The notes beneath the pieces were generated by a model. That model was not told where the DNA came from, did not search any database, and saw nothing but the letters and a program-made list of their open reading frames with translations. A program made the position numbers and the translations under genes. 64,000 nucleotides of DNA, taken from Pseudarthrobacter psychrotolerans. Lineage in GTDB: Bacteria; Actinomycetota; Actinomycetes; Actinomycetales; Micrococcaceae. The first letter of the stretch is position 1. Every line of letters begins with the position of its first letter. Of this stretch, positions 53,236 through 63,031 are shown piece by piece. The DNA lies in assembly GCF_009911795.1 (NCBI RefSeq), contig NZ_CP047898.1, forward strand, positions 496,001 through 560,000, read 5' to 3'.

Positions 53236-55919
53236 TGGTGGATCAGCCCGGGGACGGCGAATATCCGGAACATTGGGAAGCCGATGTCGTGCTGCGTGAT
53301 GGTGGAACCGCCCATCTGAGGCCCATCCACCCCAGCGATGCGGACGCCGTCCAGGCTTTCCATGCCGGGCAGTCGCAGAACTCAATCTACATGCGCTTCT
53401 TCGCGTTCAAAGCCCGGCTGTCCAGCAAGGAGCTCAAGCGCTTCACCGAAGTGGACTACAAGGACCGGGTTGCCTTGGTGATCACGTTTGGTGGCGAAAT
53501 CCTGGGGATCGGCCGCTACGACAGGCTTGATGATCCACTCGAAGCCGAAGTTGCGTTCAACATCGCCGACGCCCACCAGGGCCGGGGCATCGGCTCGATC
53601 CTGCTCGAACACCTTGCCGCCGCGGCGCACGAAAATGGGATCCGCCGTTTCAGTGCCGAGGTGCTGCCGGAAAACCGCAAAATGCTGATGGTGTTCGCGG
53701 ATGCCGGCTACGACGTCAAACGCCATTTCGACGACGGAGTGGTCAGCCTGGAGTTCAACATCGACCCCACCGAAAAGTCACGGGCGGTGATGGAATCACG
53801 CGAGCACCGCGCCGAGGCGAGAAGCGTCCGGGACCTGCTGGCGCCGTCGTCCGTTGCCGTCATCGGGGCGAGCCGCAAATGGGGGACCGTGGGGTACCAG
53901 CTGCTGGAACACATCATCGAAGGCGGTTTCTCCGGGCAGGTCTACGCCATCAACCCGGAAGCGCTGGAGCTCGCCGGAATGTTGTCCTTCGGCAGGATTT
54001 CCGAGGTTCCGGAGCCGGTGGGCCTCGCCGTGATCGCTGTTCCGTATGAGGAAGTGGCCACGGTGGTTGACCAGTGCGCCGCGGCCGGGGTCAAGGGGCT
54101 GGTGATCGCCTCCGCGGGCTTCGCGGACGACGGCGAACGCGGCCTCGCCCGCCAGCGCAACCTCGTCCGCAAGGCCAGGGCCAACGGCATGCGGGTGATC
54201 GGGCCCGCATCCCTGGGGATCGTGAACACCCATCCCGATGTGAGCCTGAACGCCTCCATGGCGCCAACCCTGCCGCGGCGCGGGGGCCTGGGCCTGTTCA
54301 GCCAGTCGGCGGCGATCGGCGTTTCCCTCTACGCGGCGTCACACCGCCGCAGGCTGGGTCTTTCCACGTTCCTGTCAGCGGGCAACCGCGCGGACGTCTC
54401 CGGCAACGACATGATGCAGTTCTGGGAGGACGACGCCGACACCACCGCGGTGGGCCTCTACCTGGAATCGATCGGGAACCCCCGCAAATTCTCGCGGATC
54501 GCCCGGCGGCTCGCCCGCACCAAGCCCGTGGTGGTGGCCAAATCGGAAACAATGGGCCTGCGGCTGCCGCCTGGCCACGCCGTCCGGACCACCCAGGCGC
54601 CCGCCGGCGCGCTGGACGCCATGATGCGCCAGGCCGGCGTCATCCGGGTCGAGACCATCGAACAGCTGATGGACATCACGCAGATAGTGTCCGGCCAGCC
54701 GCTCCCGGCGGGGCCCGGACTGGCCATTTTCAGCAATTCCCTCGCGCTGGGCAAAGTGGTGGCCGACAGCGCCGAGGCGCACGGCCTGACCGTGGACGGC
54801 ATCATCACCGACCTGGATCTCGACGCCGGCATGTCCCTGGCACTGCCGGCCCTCCGCCGCAGCCTCGAGGACACCCTCGCGTCCGATGCCGTCCACGCCG
54901 TAGTGGCCGCACTGCTCCCGGCGCGCGGCCTGACCGTTGACCATATTGCCGAGGTCCTGGCCGAATGCTCGGCCGCCGCCGGGAAACCGGTAGTCGCCGC
55001 CTTCACCGGCATCCTTGACCCCTCCATCTATGTGGAGGGCATGGTGGGAGGTGAGGGACGGACAGTGCCGTGCTTCTCCAACGCCGGAGCGGCTGTGGCG
55101 GCGCTCGCCGCCGTGGTGCGGTATGCGGAATGGGTGGCGCGGGACCCCGGCCATTTTGTCCAACCCGATGGCTGCGATCCGGAAAGCGCACGGATCCTGC
55201 TGGATCAGCTTTTGCCCGGTGTCCACGGGGAGCAGCTCAAGACCCTGGACCCGGCGTCCGCGGCAGCGCTGCTGTCGCACTACGGTATTGCGGTGCTGCC
55301 GTCCGCCGGATTCGACTCAGAAGACGAGGCCGTTGCCGCCGCCGGCAGGCTGGGCTGGCCCGTCGCGCTGAAAACCACGGACCCGGCACTTCGCCACCGC
55401 CTGGACCTGGGCGGAGTCCGCCTCGACATCGAAGATCCGGATTCCCTCCGCCGCAACATCGCGCAGATGCGGCGCTCGCTGGCACCCTACGGTTCGTCGG
55501 CACTGGAGGTGCAGTCCATGGCCCCCGTGGGGCAGGCATGCACGTTCCGGGCCATTGAGGATCCGCTGCTGGGGCCGGTCATCTCCTTCGGGCTGGCCGG
55601 GGACGCGGTCAACCTGCTGGATGACTGGGCGCACCGCGTGCCTCCGCTGTCCGCAGCCGACGTGAAGGACTTCATCCGTGGGCCCCGGGCAGCCCGCAAA
55701 CTCTTCGGCTACCAGGGCCTTCCCGCCGTGGATCTTGACGCTTTGGAGGAAGTCGCCGGGCGGCTGGCCTGGATGAAGGACAACCATCCGGAAATAGCCC
55801 TGGTGGAATTCAACCCGGTCCTCTGCGGGGCCCGGGGGGTGTCGATCCTGGCCGCGGATATCCGGATCGGCAACCCAGCCCAGCGCACCGACAGTGCCCG
55901 CCGGGCCATGCTGGGCTGA
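53235..55919 (+). CDS. GNAT/acyl-CoA synthetase (NDP-forming) fusion, Pat-type protein acyltransferase
   Basis: An 894-aa protein. An N-terminal GNAT domain comes first (about 15-175, with AHQGRGIGSILLEHLA as acetyl-CoA loop). A CoA-binding Rossmann domain follows (from about 200, VAVIGASRKWGTVGYQLLEHI), then a succinyl-CoA-synthetase-like flavodoxin domain (about 340-640) and an ATP-grasp domain (about 670-894). Related proteins such as Pat acetylate lysines of metabolic enzymes, notably acetyl-CoA synthetase. In this type GNAT is N-terminal, while in the E. coli type it is C-terminal. Whether the synthetase part is active is not clear from sequence. It is divergent from parC and probably leaderless. 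Confidence 0.9.
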   Translation: MVDQPGDGEYPEHWEADVVLRDGGTAHLRPIHPSDADAVQAFHAGQSQNSIYMRFFAFKARLSSKELKRFTEVDYKDRVALVITFGGEILGIGRYDRLDDPLEAEVAFNIADAHQGRGIGSILLEHLAAAAHENGIRRFSAEVLPENRKMLMVFADAGYDVKRHFDDGVVSLEFNIDPTEKSRAVMESREHRAEARSVRDLLAPSSVAVIGASRKWGTVGYQLLEHIIEGGFSGQVYAINPEALELAGMLSFGRISEVPEPVGLAVIAVPYEEVATVVDQCAAAGVKGLVIASAGFADDGERGLARQRNLVRKARANGMRVIGPASLGIVNTHPDVSLNASMAPTLPRRGGLGLFSQSAAIGVSLYAASHRRRLGLSTFLSAGNRADVSGNDMMQFWEDDADTTAVGLYLESIGNPRKFSRIARRLARTKPVVVAKSETMGLRLPPGHAVRTTQAPAGALDAMMRQAGVIRVETIEQLMDITQIVSGQPLPAGPGLAIFSNSLALGKVVADSAEAHGLTVDGIITDLDLDAGMSLALPALRRSLEDTLASDAVHAVVAALLPARGLTVDHIAEVLAECSAAAGKPVVAAFTGILDPSIYVEGMVGGEGRTVPCFSNAGAAVAALAAVVRYAEWVARDPGHFVQPDGCDPESARILLDQLLPGVHGEQLKTLDPASAAALLSHYGIAVLPSAGFDSEDEAVAAAGRLGWPVALKTTDPALRHRLDLGGVRLDIEDPDSLRRNIAQMRRSLAPYGSSALEVQSMAPVGQACTFRAIEDPLLGPVISFGLAGDAVNLLDDWAHRVPPLSAADVKDFIRGPRAARKLFGYQGLPAVDLDALEEVAGRLAWMKDNHPEIALVEFNPVLCGARGVSILAADIRIGNPAQRTDSARRAMLG

Positions 55920-55961
55920 CCGCGGTTAGCATGTCCCCGGCCGATCTGTGAAAATGGGGGA

Positions 55962-56708
55962 ATGAGCTCACAGCCTTCCCCGTCGACGCCTTCCACTTCC
56001 GGCAGTGACAACCAGGCAACCCGCCCCCACAGCTCACACAGCCACACGCCCCAGGGCCAGAGCCTGGACGGTGCGCTCCAGAAGGCCGGTTTCTACCCGC
56101 GGCTGGTGTCCGACGTCGTTGACGACGCCCTGGACGGCCGCGAATGCGTGGCCCACCTGGTGCACCTGGAGACGCACTTTGACCGGGCCGAAGTCCGGCG
56201 CCACATCACCGTGCTGGTCCTGACCGCCGACATGCTGGTGATCACCCACGTGGACGACCAGCAGCTCGATGAAGCCGGCGAACAGATCGTGGCCCAGATC
56301 TCCACCGAATCAGTGCCGGTCGCGCAGATCCGCTCAGTGGTCCTGAGTTACATGTACTCCCAGCCGCAGGACTACAAGCCCTCGGATCCGGTCCGGGAAG
56401 TCACCCTCGCGATTGCCTGGTCCGGCGGCCAGCGGCTGGATATGGGGCCCGCGAGCTGCGGAGACCCGCAATGCGAAGCAGACCACGGCTACAGCGGCAC
56501 CATTGCCCAGGAGGACATCGTCCTGCGGATCAGCGCTGAAGCCGACGGCCCCCAGGCCGTCCAGGACGCCAAACTCTTCGCCCGCGCCCTGCGGGCCGTG
56601 AACACCGGCTCCACGGCCCCGGCGCCGCACACCGGCCAGGCGCTCCAGCCCCGGCCCCGGACCGGTGTGTTCGGAAACAGGCTCAACCGCGGGCACCAGC
56701 AGCGCTGA
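55962..56708 (+). CDS. DUF5998 family protein
   Basis: A 248-aa soluble protein with a disordered Ser/Thr/Pro-rich start and a conserved middle (LDGALQKAGFYPRLVSDVVDDALDGRECVAHLVHLETHF, then YMYSQPQDYKPSD). A cysteine pair occurs in SCGDPQCEADH. It is an actinobacterial family without known function. The stop overlaps the ATG of the next gene by one base (TGATG), so the two are coupled. Confidence 0.8.
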   Translation: MSSQPSPSTPSTSGSDNQATRPHSSHSHTPQGQSLDGALQKAGFYPRLVSDVVDDALDGRECVAHLVHLETHFDRAEVRRHITVLVLTADMLVITHVDDQQLDEAGEQIVAQISTESVPVAQIRSVVLSYMYSQPQDYKPSDPVREVTLAIAWSGGQRLDMGPASCGDPQCEADHGYSGTIAQEDIVLRISAEADGPQAVQDAKLFARALRAVNTGSTAPAPHTGQALQPRPRTGVFGNRLNRGHQQR

Positions 56709-57952
56709 TGCCGGACCAAAGCAAAGCAACAGTCTCCTCAGACTCTGCCGCACACATTTTCCAAGTGGCCGACCAGCAGCTGATCATGCCGTCCGCGCCT
56801 GCCTTTGGCCGGCGGTCCATCGCGGATGTCCTCACCAGCGCGGCGGCCAGCCTGGGGGTGGAGGGTTTCACAAACTCCCTCGGCCTTCCGCCGGCGTCGC
56901 GCGTCTGCGTGGTCCTGGCCGACGGCCTGGGCCGGAACCTGCTGAAACAGAAGTCTGCCCATACGCCCTTCCTGCGCTCCGTTATGCAGTCCGGCCAGGG
57001 GGAAGTTCCCGTCTGGCTGGACTCCACATTCCCCTCAACCACGGCCGCTGCCCTGGCCAGCTTCGGCACCGGCCTCCCGCCCGGCCAGCACGGAATGGTG
57101 GGTTACGACGTCCTGGACCCGGACCAGGACAAAGTAGTCAACATGCTCGGCAACTGGGATGCCAAGGTTGACCCCGCCGAGTGGCAGCCGTTCCCTACCG
57201 TCTTCGAACGTGCCGCTGAATCAGTTAATGTGACCACCGTCAGCCTGCCGCAGTTCGGCAACTCGCCCATGACCCAGGCGGCCCTCCGCGGCGGGAATTT
57301 TGTCTCAGCCGTGACGGCCCACGCCCGCACAGCTGCCGCTGCCGAAGCCATGGACACCGCCGGAAAGTCCCTGATGTACTTCTACGTCAACGAACTTGAT
57401 AAGGCCGGCCACCGGCACGGGTGCCAGTCCGAACAGTGGGAACACCAGCTCGAAGAGCTCGACGCAACGGTCAAACGGCTCCACGCGTCGCTCCCGGCCG
57501 GGACCACCGTACTCCTCACCGCGGACCACGGGATGCTGGACGTCCCGGAACAGCAGCGGATCGACTTCGCCGCGGACGCGTCGCTTGTTGACGGTGTGCG
57601 GCATACGGCAGGGGAACCCCGGATGGTCCACCTGTACCTTGAGGATCCGGCAGACGACTCGGGCCGGGAGCGCTTGCTGGGCGCGTGGCGTGCCCGTTTC
57701 GGCGACAGGATCTGGGCCTTTACCCGGGGGGATGCCATCGCCGCCGGACTGTTCGGGACGCTGCGTCCCGCCGTCGGGCCCCGCATTGGCGACATCATGA
57801 TTGCCGCGCGGGACGCGCTGGCCCTCTACGACACACGCCGCGGGCGGCCCGCCGCCATGGAGGTGGTAGGCCAGCACGGTTCGCTGACCAAAGCGGAACG
57901 TGAAGTACCGCTGCTGTGCTTCACGGCCGAGGGCAGGCCACGGCGCCCCTGA
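56708..57952 (+). CDS. Alkaline phosphatase superfamily nucleotide pyrophosphatase/phosphodiesterase-like protein
   Basis: A 414-aa protein of the type I phosphodiesterase family. The N-terminal ADGLGRNLL holds the first metal Asp. The nucleophile threonine is in TFPSTTAAALASFGTG. FYVNELDKAGHRHG (Asp, His) and LTADHGMLDVP (Asp-His) complete the two-metal site. No signal peptide is visible, so it probably acts in the cytosol. It follows the DUF5998 gene directly. Confidence 0.88.
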   Translation: MPDQSKATVSSDSAAHIFQVADQQLIMPSAPAFGRRSIADVLTSAAASLGVEGFTNSLGLPPASRVCVVLADGLGRNLLKQKSAHTPFLRSVMQSGQGEVPVWLDSTFPSTTAAALASFGTGLPPGQHGMVGYDVLDPDQDKVVNMLGNWDAKVDPAEWQPFPTVFERAAESVNVTTVSLPQFGNSPMTQAALRGGNFVSAVTAHARTAAAAEAMDTAGKSLMYFYVNELDKAGHRHGCQSEQWEHQLEELDATVKRLHASLPAGTTVLLTADHGMLDVPEQQRIDFAADASLVDGVRHTAGEPRMVHLYLEDPADDSGRERLLGAWRARFGDRIWAFTRGDAIAAGLFGTLRPAVGPRIGDIMIAARDALALYDTRRGRPAAMEVVGQHGSLTKAEREVPLLCFTAEGRPRRP

Positions 57953-57956
57953 GGCG

Positions 57957-59336
57957 TCAGTCCCGCTTGGTCCCGAAGACGATCTCGTCCCAGCTGGGAA
58001 CCGTTGACCGCTTCGGTTTCGCGGGCTGCCGCTCGGGCTGGTCCGCGTCATGGTCGTGATGCTGGCCGGATCCTGCCTCATCGGTGCCGACCGTGTAGGC
58101 TGCCCGGCGCGGGCTTCCGCCGCCCAGCAGTTCGTCCAGGCCCACGTTCGGCGCGGGGCGTCCCGGCCCTGACTCGCCTGGGGCACCCTGTCCTGCGGGA
58201 CGAAGCTGGGACGCCGCGATGGTGATTTCCCTGGTATCGGTGCTGACGCCGTCGTGCAGTTTCAGGACGTCATCATCGTCAGAGTCCCGGTGCGGCGGGA
58301 TGAGGCTCAGCCGGGACAACATGGACGGCCGGGCGTCACGCTTGCGGGTGAGGGCATCCGGAGTGGCGGCAGGTGCGGCGTCGTCCGGCGCGGTGGACTC
58401 GGCGGGAGCTGCCCCGCGGATTTCCGGCTCGCGGTACTGCTGTTCCTTGGATTCCGGTTCAGGGACAACCTCAGAAGGACGTGGATGGGCTGCGGGCACG
58501 CCGTGGGTCAGCAGCAGAGCCAAGGCGTCGTCCGCGTCCTCGTCGACGCCCAGGCGCTGTCCGCGGCGTGAACGGAGCATATCCAGGAGACCGTCGGATT
58601 CCCTGGCCTGCGGGACAGCCTGCGGACCGGTCGAATTGCGGGCGGCCGCTTCGGCGTCGGTTTCAAAGTCAAACGGCCGGTCAGAGACGGCCGTGAGGCG
58701 GCGGGCCGGGACGGGACCGTCCAGCGGCTCCAGCTCACTGAGCTGCTGGGCCCAGCGGTTGGTGTTCTGCAGTGACTTGCGGGCCGGACTGAAGGTCCAC
58801 TGCGCAGGTGGCTCCTCGCCGATGCCTGAGGCGCCTGCCTTTTTGGTTTGAAAACGGGCCACCACGGTCCAGTTGCCGTCCTGACGCCGCCATGAATCCC
58901 ATTCCACGGTGGAAGGTTCAATCCCGTGGGCTGAGAGCCGATGGTTGACCATGTCGTTAAGGGACGCCGGGTTGTCGCCAAAAACGGAGCGGTAGGTGTC
59001 GTGGCCGGGGGAGGGCGAAGCCACTTCCACCTTCCGCGCCTGTTGCGCTACATAGTCCCGTTCGGCAAGGACAGGGCCTTCGTACCGCTCGACTTTTGCA
59101 AGGGGAAGCCCGGAAAGATCAGCCACCTCCGCTGCGGTGGCGCCGCTGCGGATCCGTGACTGGATGTCCCGCGGAGACATGGCAATGGGCGCAGCCGCGG
59201 AAGCGGTCCTCGCCGAAGACCGGCTGGCCGTCCGCAGTGCTTCATCGATCGGCAGCTGGAACATCTCGCCGCCGGCACCGCTCAACAGGAGATGCTCCCC
59301 GTCGTCGTGTACGCCTACAAGCCGTAGATCCTGCAT
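57957..59336 (-). CDS. sepH: Septation protein SepH
   Basis: A 459-aa actinobacterial cell-division protein. The conserved N-terminal DUF3071 domain (MQDLRLVGVHDDGEHLLL, then a helix-turn-helix with SGATAAEVADLSGLPLAKVERYEGPVLAERDYVA) is followed by a long disordered region and a short conserved end, VPSWDEIVFG. SepH binds FtsZ and stimulates its assembly in Streptomyces. ATG 59336 has GGAGG 6 bases before it. A longer frame to 59549 was rejected. Confidence 0.92.
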   Translation of the reverse strand: MQDLRLVGVHDDGEHLLLSGAGGEMFQLPIDEALRTASRSSARTASAAAPIAMSPRDIQSRIRSGATAAEVADLSGLPLAKVERYEGPVLAERDYVAQQARKVEVASPSPGHDTYRSVFGDNPASLNDMVNHRLSAHGIEPSTVEWDSWRRQDGNWTVVARFQTKKAGASGIGEEPPAQWTFSPARKSLQNTNRWAQQLSELEPLDGPVPARRLTAVSDRPFDFETDAEAAARNSTGPQAVPQARESDGLLDMLRSRRGQRLGVDEDADDALALLLTHGVPAAHPRPSEVVPEPESKEQQYREPEIRGAAPAESTAPDDAAPAATPDALTRKRDARPSMLSRLSLIPPHRDSDDDDVLKLHDGVSTDTREITIAASQLRPAGQGAPGESGPGRPAPNVGLDELLGGGSPRRAAYTVGTDEAGSGQHHDHDADQPERQPAKPKRSTVPSWDEIVFGTKRD

Positions 59337-59617
59337 ACAAATCCTCCACCCTGGCATTACTATCAATCGAAACTCTGCCACCCACCGGCACCCTTTTGGG
59401 TTAGGAGCGAGGGCGCGCCGCGATATTCCGGCACTTTCGGGCGCCATTGCGGCCAGCAGCAGGGGTTTCAGCGGTGCAGGCGGAACGGACCGGGGCAGAA
59501 GTCGGTATTTTGCGGCCGCTACCCGGAAAGATATGCCCCGCCGGGGCACAAAAAGGAGGCCTCCGGCGTTATCGAGGGTGTCACCCGCTGACCGGAAAGG
59601 AATGGAGCCAAGCCGAG

Positions 59618-59916
59618 ATGGCCACCGACTACGATGCGCCGCGAAAATCCGAAGAAGACCTCACCGAGGATTCACTCGAGGATCTGAAAACCCGGCGATC
59701 AGATAACCCGACGGCCGCGGTTGATGCGGACGAAAGTGACCTCGCCGCAGGCTACGAGCTTCCCGGGGCGGACTTGTCCGGGGAGGAGCTGCTGGTTCTG
59801 GTGGTGCCTCCACAGGCGGACGAGTTCACGTGTTCCTCGTGCTTCCTGGTCCGGCACCGTTCCCAGATTGCGCGGGAGAAAGACGGCCGCTTCTATTGCA
59901 AGGAGTGCAGGGCTGA
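59618..59916 (+). CDS. DUF4193 family protein, frameshifted at its last codons
   Basis: A zinc-ribbon-like actinobacterial protein of about 99 aa: an acidic N-terminus (MATDYDAPRKSEEDLTEDSL), a middle with GYELPGADLSGEELLVLVVP, and the metal motif FTCSSCFLVRHRSQIA ... FYCKEC. The family normally stops two or three residues after the last Cys. Here the frame runs on into the next gene. One extra G in the GGG at 59910-59912 gives CKECRG and TGA (59914-59916). The gene order with DUF3093 and dut matches M. tuberculosis Rv2699c-Rv2697c. Confidence 0.85.
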
Positions 59917-59926
59917 TCCGGGGTGC

Positions 59927-60415
59927 CTATTTCCGCGAAAGCGCGGCAGTGAGTTCCTCGGGCCGCCGGGAGGACGTCAGCCAATACGGGGTCCGGTCGG
60001 ACGGGTCGGTGATTTCGATCCGCACCACCGGGTCGATCCAGCCACGGATGCACAGGTAGGCGAGGCCGTTGAGCCGGGTACCCCGCTGGGCCGTGGCATC
60101 CTTGCCCTGGAACGCCGCCACGTCGCCGACGAAGCGGCGCTCGATGGTGGCGCGGCCTACGGTCAAAGCGTCACCGGTGACCATGGTGGTTGGTGTGGAC
60201 ACGACCAGCAGGACAGCAATGATCGTGAACAGGACGGCCGCGGCCGTGTAACCCGCCGCCATACTGATCGGGGCGAAAACGAGGATCCCGGCGCCGGAGA
60301 TCCCCGCCGCGATGACCCAGATCCAGACGTTCGGCCACAGCCTTTCCCGGAATACTGCCGGGCTGCCGGCAGAGGGGGCATCAGGGACGGGTGCAGTGGA
60401 GCTGGATTCGGGCAT
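59927..60415 (-). CDS. DUF3093 family membrane protein
   Basis: A 162-aa protein with two membrane helices (about 28-45 and 52-75) followed by a soluble domain (ALTVGRATIERRFVGDVAAF, then YWLTSSRRPEELTAAL). It is an actinobacterial family of unknown function, conserved between the DUF4193 and dut genes. ATG 60415 has AAAGGTGG 5-6 bases upstream. It is convergent with the DUF4193 gene. Confidence 0.87.
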   Translation of the reverse strand: MPESSSTAPVPDAPSAGSPAVFRERLWPNVWIWVIAAGISGAGILVFAPISMAAGYTAAAVLFTIIAVLLVVSTPTTMVTGDALTVGRATIERRFVGDVAAFQGKDATAQRGTRLNGLAYLCIRGWIDPVVRIEITDPSDRTPYWLTSSRRPEELTAALSRK

Positions 60416-60524
60416 GCCACCACCTTTCCACTTTTGGCTGGCTATTTCATCTTGGGTTCATCCGGCCTCGGCCTGCGGCATCCCGTTGAATCTAGGACGG
60501 AACTGCGGCTGGGCGTTAGAGTGA

Positions 60525-61073
60525 GTGACTGTGACTGACGAACTTGCCACTGTTAATACCGTTCCTGACAATGAGCTGGCCGGCGCTGCTCCCGATACCG
60601 CCGCAGCCTACGGTGCACCGACGCTGCAGGTGCAGCTGAAAATGCTCGACGCCGGGCTGGAGGCACCGTCCTATGCCCACCCCGGCGATGCAGGGGCTGA
60701 CCTGCGGTCCCGGGAAGATGTGGTCCTGGCGCCGGGGGAGCGGAAGCTGGTGGCAACGGGTGTTTCCATCGCACTGCCGGACGGCTTTGTTGCCCTGATC
60801 CACCCGCGCTCCGGCCTGGCCACGAAGCACGGGCTGACGATCGTCAATGCGCCCGGCACCGTGGATGCCGGCTATCGCGGGGAAATTTCCGTGACCCTCC
60901 TCAACACCGATTCCAGGAACACCATCGAGCTGCGGCGCGGCGATAGAATTGCACAGATGGTGATCCAGCGGGTGGAATATGCGCAGTTTGTCCCCGTCAA
61001 CGAATTGAGCGAATCGGTGCGGGGAGCCGGCGGATTCGGATCCACCGGCGGCTTCACCCCGCCAAACGCCTGA
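60525..61073 (+). CDS. dut: dUTP diphosphatase
   Basis: A 182-aa trimeric dUTPase that hydrolyses dUTP to dUMP and diphosphate. All five family motifs are visible: [45 protein letters not shown] and GAGGFGSTG. The N-terminal extension of about 35 residues is longer than in E. coli. Start GTG 60525 could also be GTG 60531, which lies 8 bases after a -10-like TAGAGT. Confidence 0.95.
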   Translation: MTVTDELATVNTVPDNELAGAAPDTAAAYGAPTLQVQLKMLDAGLEAPSYAHPGDAGADLRSREDVVLAPGERKLVATGVSIALPDGFVALIHPRSGLATKHGLTIVNAPGTVDAGYRGEISVTLLNTDSRNTIELRRGDRIAQMVIQRVEYAQFVPVNELSESVRGAGGFGSTGGFTPPNA

Positions 61074-61178
61074 CACCCGCCGGCGACGGCAACCAGCGTT
61101 GGTTGCCCACGGCAGCTAAGACTTCCGACGGGACCCCCGGGCCGGCGAGTCACTTTCACAACTAAGGAGACAACCCCC

Positions 61179-62270
61179 ATGGTTTTTGGGCTCGGCAGGA
61201 AATCCAAGAAGGACCAATCGGCCGACCCGGACGAACCCCTGGCCTCAGCGGAATCGGCGGATTCCGCTGACACGGCCGCGACGGACGCCGGGCTTCGGGC
61301 CGCAGGCCCCTTTGACGTTTCCGAGGTCTCCAGCCGCGACGGCTACGTTGACCTCGGTGCACTGCTGATCGCCCCGAGCGAAGGGCTCCAGCTCCGGCTC
61401 GAAGTTGAGGAAGCCACCCAGCGCGTGGTCGCCGTGACCATGGACCTGAACGGGTCCAGCCTTCAGCTGCAGGCGTTCGCTGCTCCCAAAACCGAGGGAC
61501 TGTGGGACGAGATCCGCGAACAGATCGGCCAGTCCGTGGGAAGCCAGGGCGGACAGGTTGAAGAGGTCCAGGGTGGCTTCGGAACCGAACTGATCGCGAA
61601 ACTGCCCGCCGGTGCGCAGGACGGCAGCCAGGGCTACCGGGTGGCGCGCTTCATCGGCGTCGACGGTCCCCGATGGTTCCTGCGTGGCGTCCTGGGCGGC
61701 GCCGCAGCGATGGAGCGCGAGGCAGCGGCACCGCTTGAGTCATTGTTCCGCAGGATTGTTGTCATCCGCGGCGACAGCCCCATGCCGCCCCGGGACCTTC
61801 TTCAACTGCGGCTGCCCAAGGATGCCAGCGCCACCCCGCCGCTGGCCGCAGCCGAATTCAATGCCCCGAATTCAAAGGCCCCGAACGCGGTCCGGAAACC
61901 ACACAGATTGGCTGATTCCCGCCAAGATCCCCCGGACTCCTCCCCGGACGCGGGGATGCCGGTCAGCCGGCTGCCGGAACGGGGCAGGGTGGTGTGTCAC
62001 GGGCACATCGAATCGGTCACCTACATGCCCGCAGACCAGAACGCGGCCTTCACCGCCATTGTCTCGGACCCGGACATTCGCCAGTCCGGCGCCAAGCGGG
62101 CCCAGGGAAAGGGCGGCCGCCTCCGCGTGGTCTGGCTGGGACGGCGACGGGTGCCGGGCATCGCTGCCGGGACCGAAGTCCGGCTCGAGGGCATGCTGTC
62201 CCAAAGCCACGGCCTGCCCACCATGTTTAATCCCCGCTATGAAATACTTTCCCGCCAGGAGAACGAATGA
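61179..62270 (+). CDS. DUF3710/OB-fold fusion protein
   Basis: A 363-aa protein. The first part (about 45-215, GPFDVSEVSSRDGYVDLGALLIAPSE..., YRVARFIGVDGPRWFLRGVLGG) is DUF3710. After a polar linker (about 230-265) a C-terminal OB-fold-like part follows (RGRVVCHGHIESVTYMPAD, then GRLRVVWLGRRRVPGIAAGTEVRLEGML). In M. tuberculosis these are separate genes (Rv2696c and Rv2694c), so a fusion occurred here or splits elsewhere. OB-folds often bind nucleic acid; the combined function is unknown. AAGGAGAC precedes ATG 61179. The stop overlaps the next ATG (ATGA). Confidence 0.85.
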   Translation: MVFGLGRKSKKDQSADPDEPLASAESADSADTAATDAGLRAAGPFDVSEVSSRDGYVDLGALLIAPSEGLQLRLEVEEATQRVVAVTMDLNGSSLQLQAFAAPKTEGLWDEIREQIGQSVGSQGGQVEEVQGGFGTELIAKLPAGAQDGSQGYRVARFIGVDGPRWFLRGVLGGAAAMEREAAAPLESLFRRIVVIRGDSPMPPRDLLQLRLPKDASATPPLAAAEFNAPNSKAPNAVRKPHRLADSRQDPPDSSPDAGMPVSRLPERGRVVCHGHIESVTYMPADQNAAFTAIVSDPDIRQSGAKRAQGKGGRLRVVWLGRRRVPGIAAGTEVRLEGMLSQSHGLPTMFNPRYEILSRQENE

Positions 62271-63031
62271 CCTCGCCCCAGCAGCCTGAGCCGTCCAAGC
62301 CTGAGCCGTCCGAGCCCGAGCCGTCCGCCGTGAAGGGTCTTGCTGAGGGCTATGCAGCCAAAGCGGGCCTGCACCGCACCCAGGACGGCCGGATCGATGT
62401 CCTCAAGAGCGCCGGCGGGATTCAGGGCATCGCCGAGAGCATTGTGCCCGGCCTGGTCTTCCTGATCGCCTTTACCATCACCCGGGACCTGACGCCGTCG
62501 CTGGTGGCCGCGCTGGCCGCCGCCGCCGTCTTCACGGTGGTCCGCCTCGTCCAGCGGCGCCCGCTGACCCAGGCCCTCGCCGGAGTGGTGGGCGTGGGCA
62601 TCTCGGCCTGGGTCGCCAACACCACGGGCAAGGCCGAGGACTTCTACCTCCCGGGCTTCTTCACCAACATCGCCTACATCCTCGCCATGGTGATCTCCAT
62701 CGCGATCAAGTGGCCGGTGGCCGGCCTGCTGTTCGGGATCATCCGCAACGAAGGGTTGGACTGGCGCAAGGACCCCGCGCGGCTCAAGGCGTACCGCCTG
62801 GGCACGTGGATCATCGTGGCGGTCCTGGTGCTTCGGCTGGTGGTCCAGGTTCCCTTGTACCTGTTGGGCGGGGACGGACTGGCCGCCCTGGCAACGACAC
62901 GCCTGATCATGGGGGCGCCGCTCTATATCCTGGGCGTCTGGATCGCGTGGCTGCTCACCCGGCCGGTACCGGCGGACGCCGATGCGCCGCCGTCGGATCA
63001 GCCGTCGAAGCCGTCGTCCTCCAGCGCCTGA
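62267..63031 (+). CDS. DUF3159 family membrane protein
   Basis: A 254-aa protein: a Pro/Glu/Ser repeat start (SKPEPSEPEPS), a short amphipathic part, then about six membrane helices (from 60 to 235). DUF3159 proteins are conserved in this dut-TrkA block in actinobacteria (Rv2693c); the function is unknown. ATG overlaps the previous stop. Its last 34 bases overlap the end of the convergent TrkA gene. Confidence 0.88.
   Translation: MTSPQQPEPSKPEPSEPEPSAVKGLAEGYAAKAGLHRTQDGRIDVLKSAGGIQGIAESIVPGLVFLIAFTITRDLTPSLVAALAAAAVFTVVRLVQRRPLTQALAGVVGVGISAWVANTTGKAEDFYLPGFFTNIAYILAMVISIAIKWPVAGLLFGIIRNEGLDWRKDPARLKAYRLGTWIIVAVLVLRLVVQVPLYLLGGDGLAALATTRLIMGAPLYILGVWIAWLLTRPVPADADAPPSDQPSKPSSSSA

Noticed and set aside
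59447..60538. A single 363-codon protein running through the DUF4193 region
   Set aside because: Its N-terminal part precedes the conserved start and its C-terminal part is antisense to the DUF3093 gene. It results from a missing G after the DUF4193 cysteine motif.
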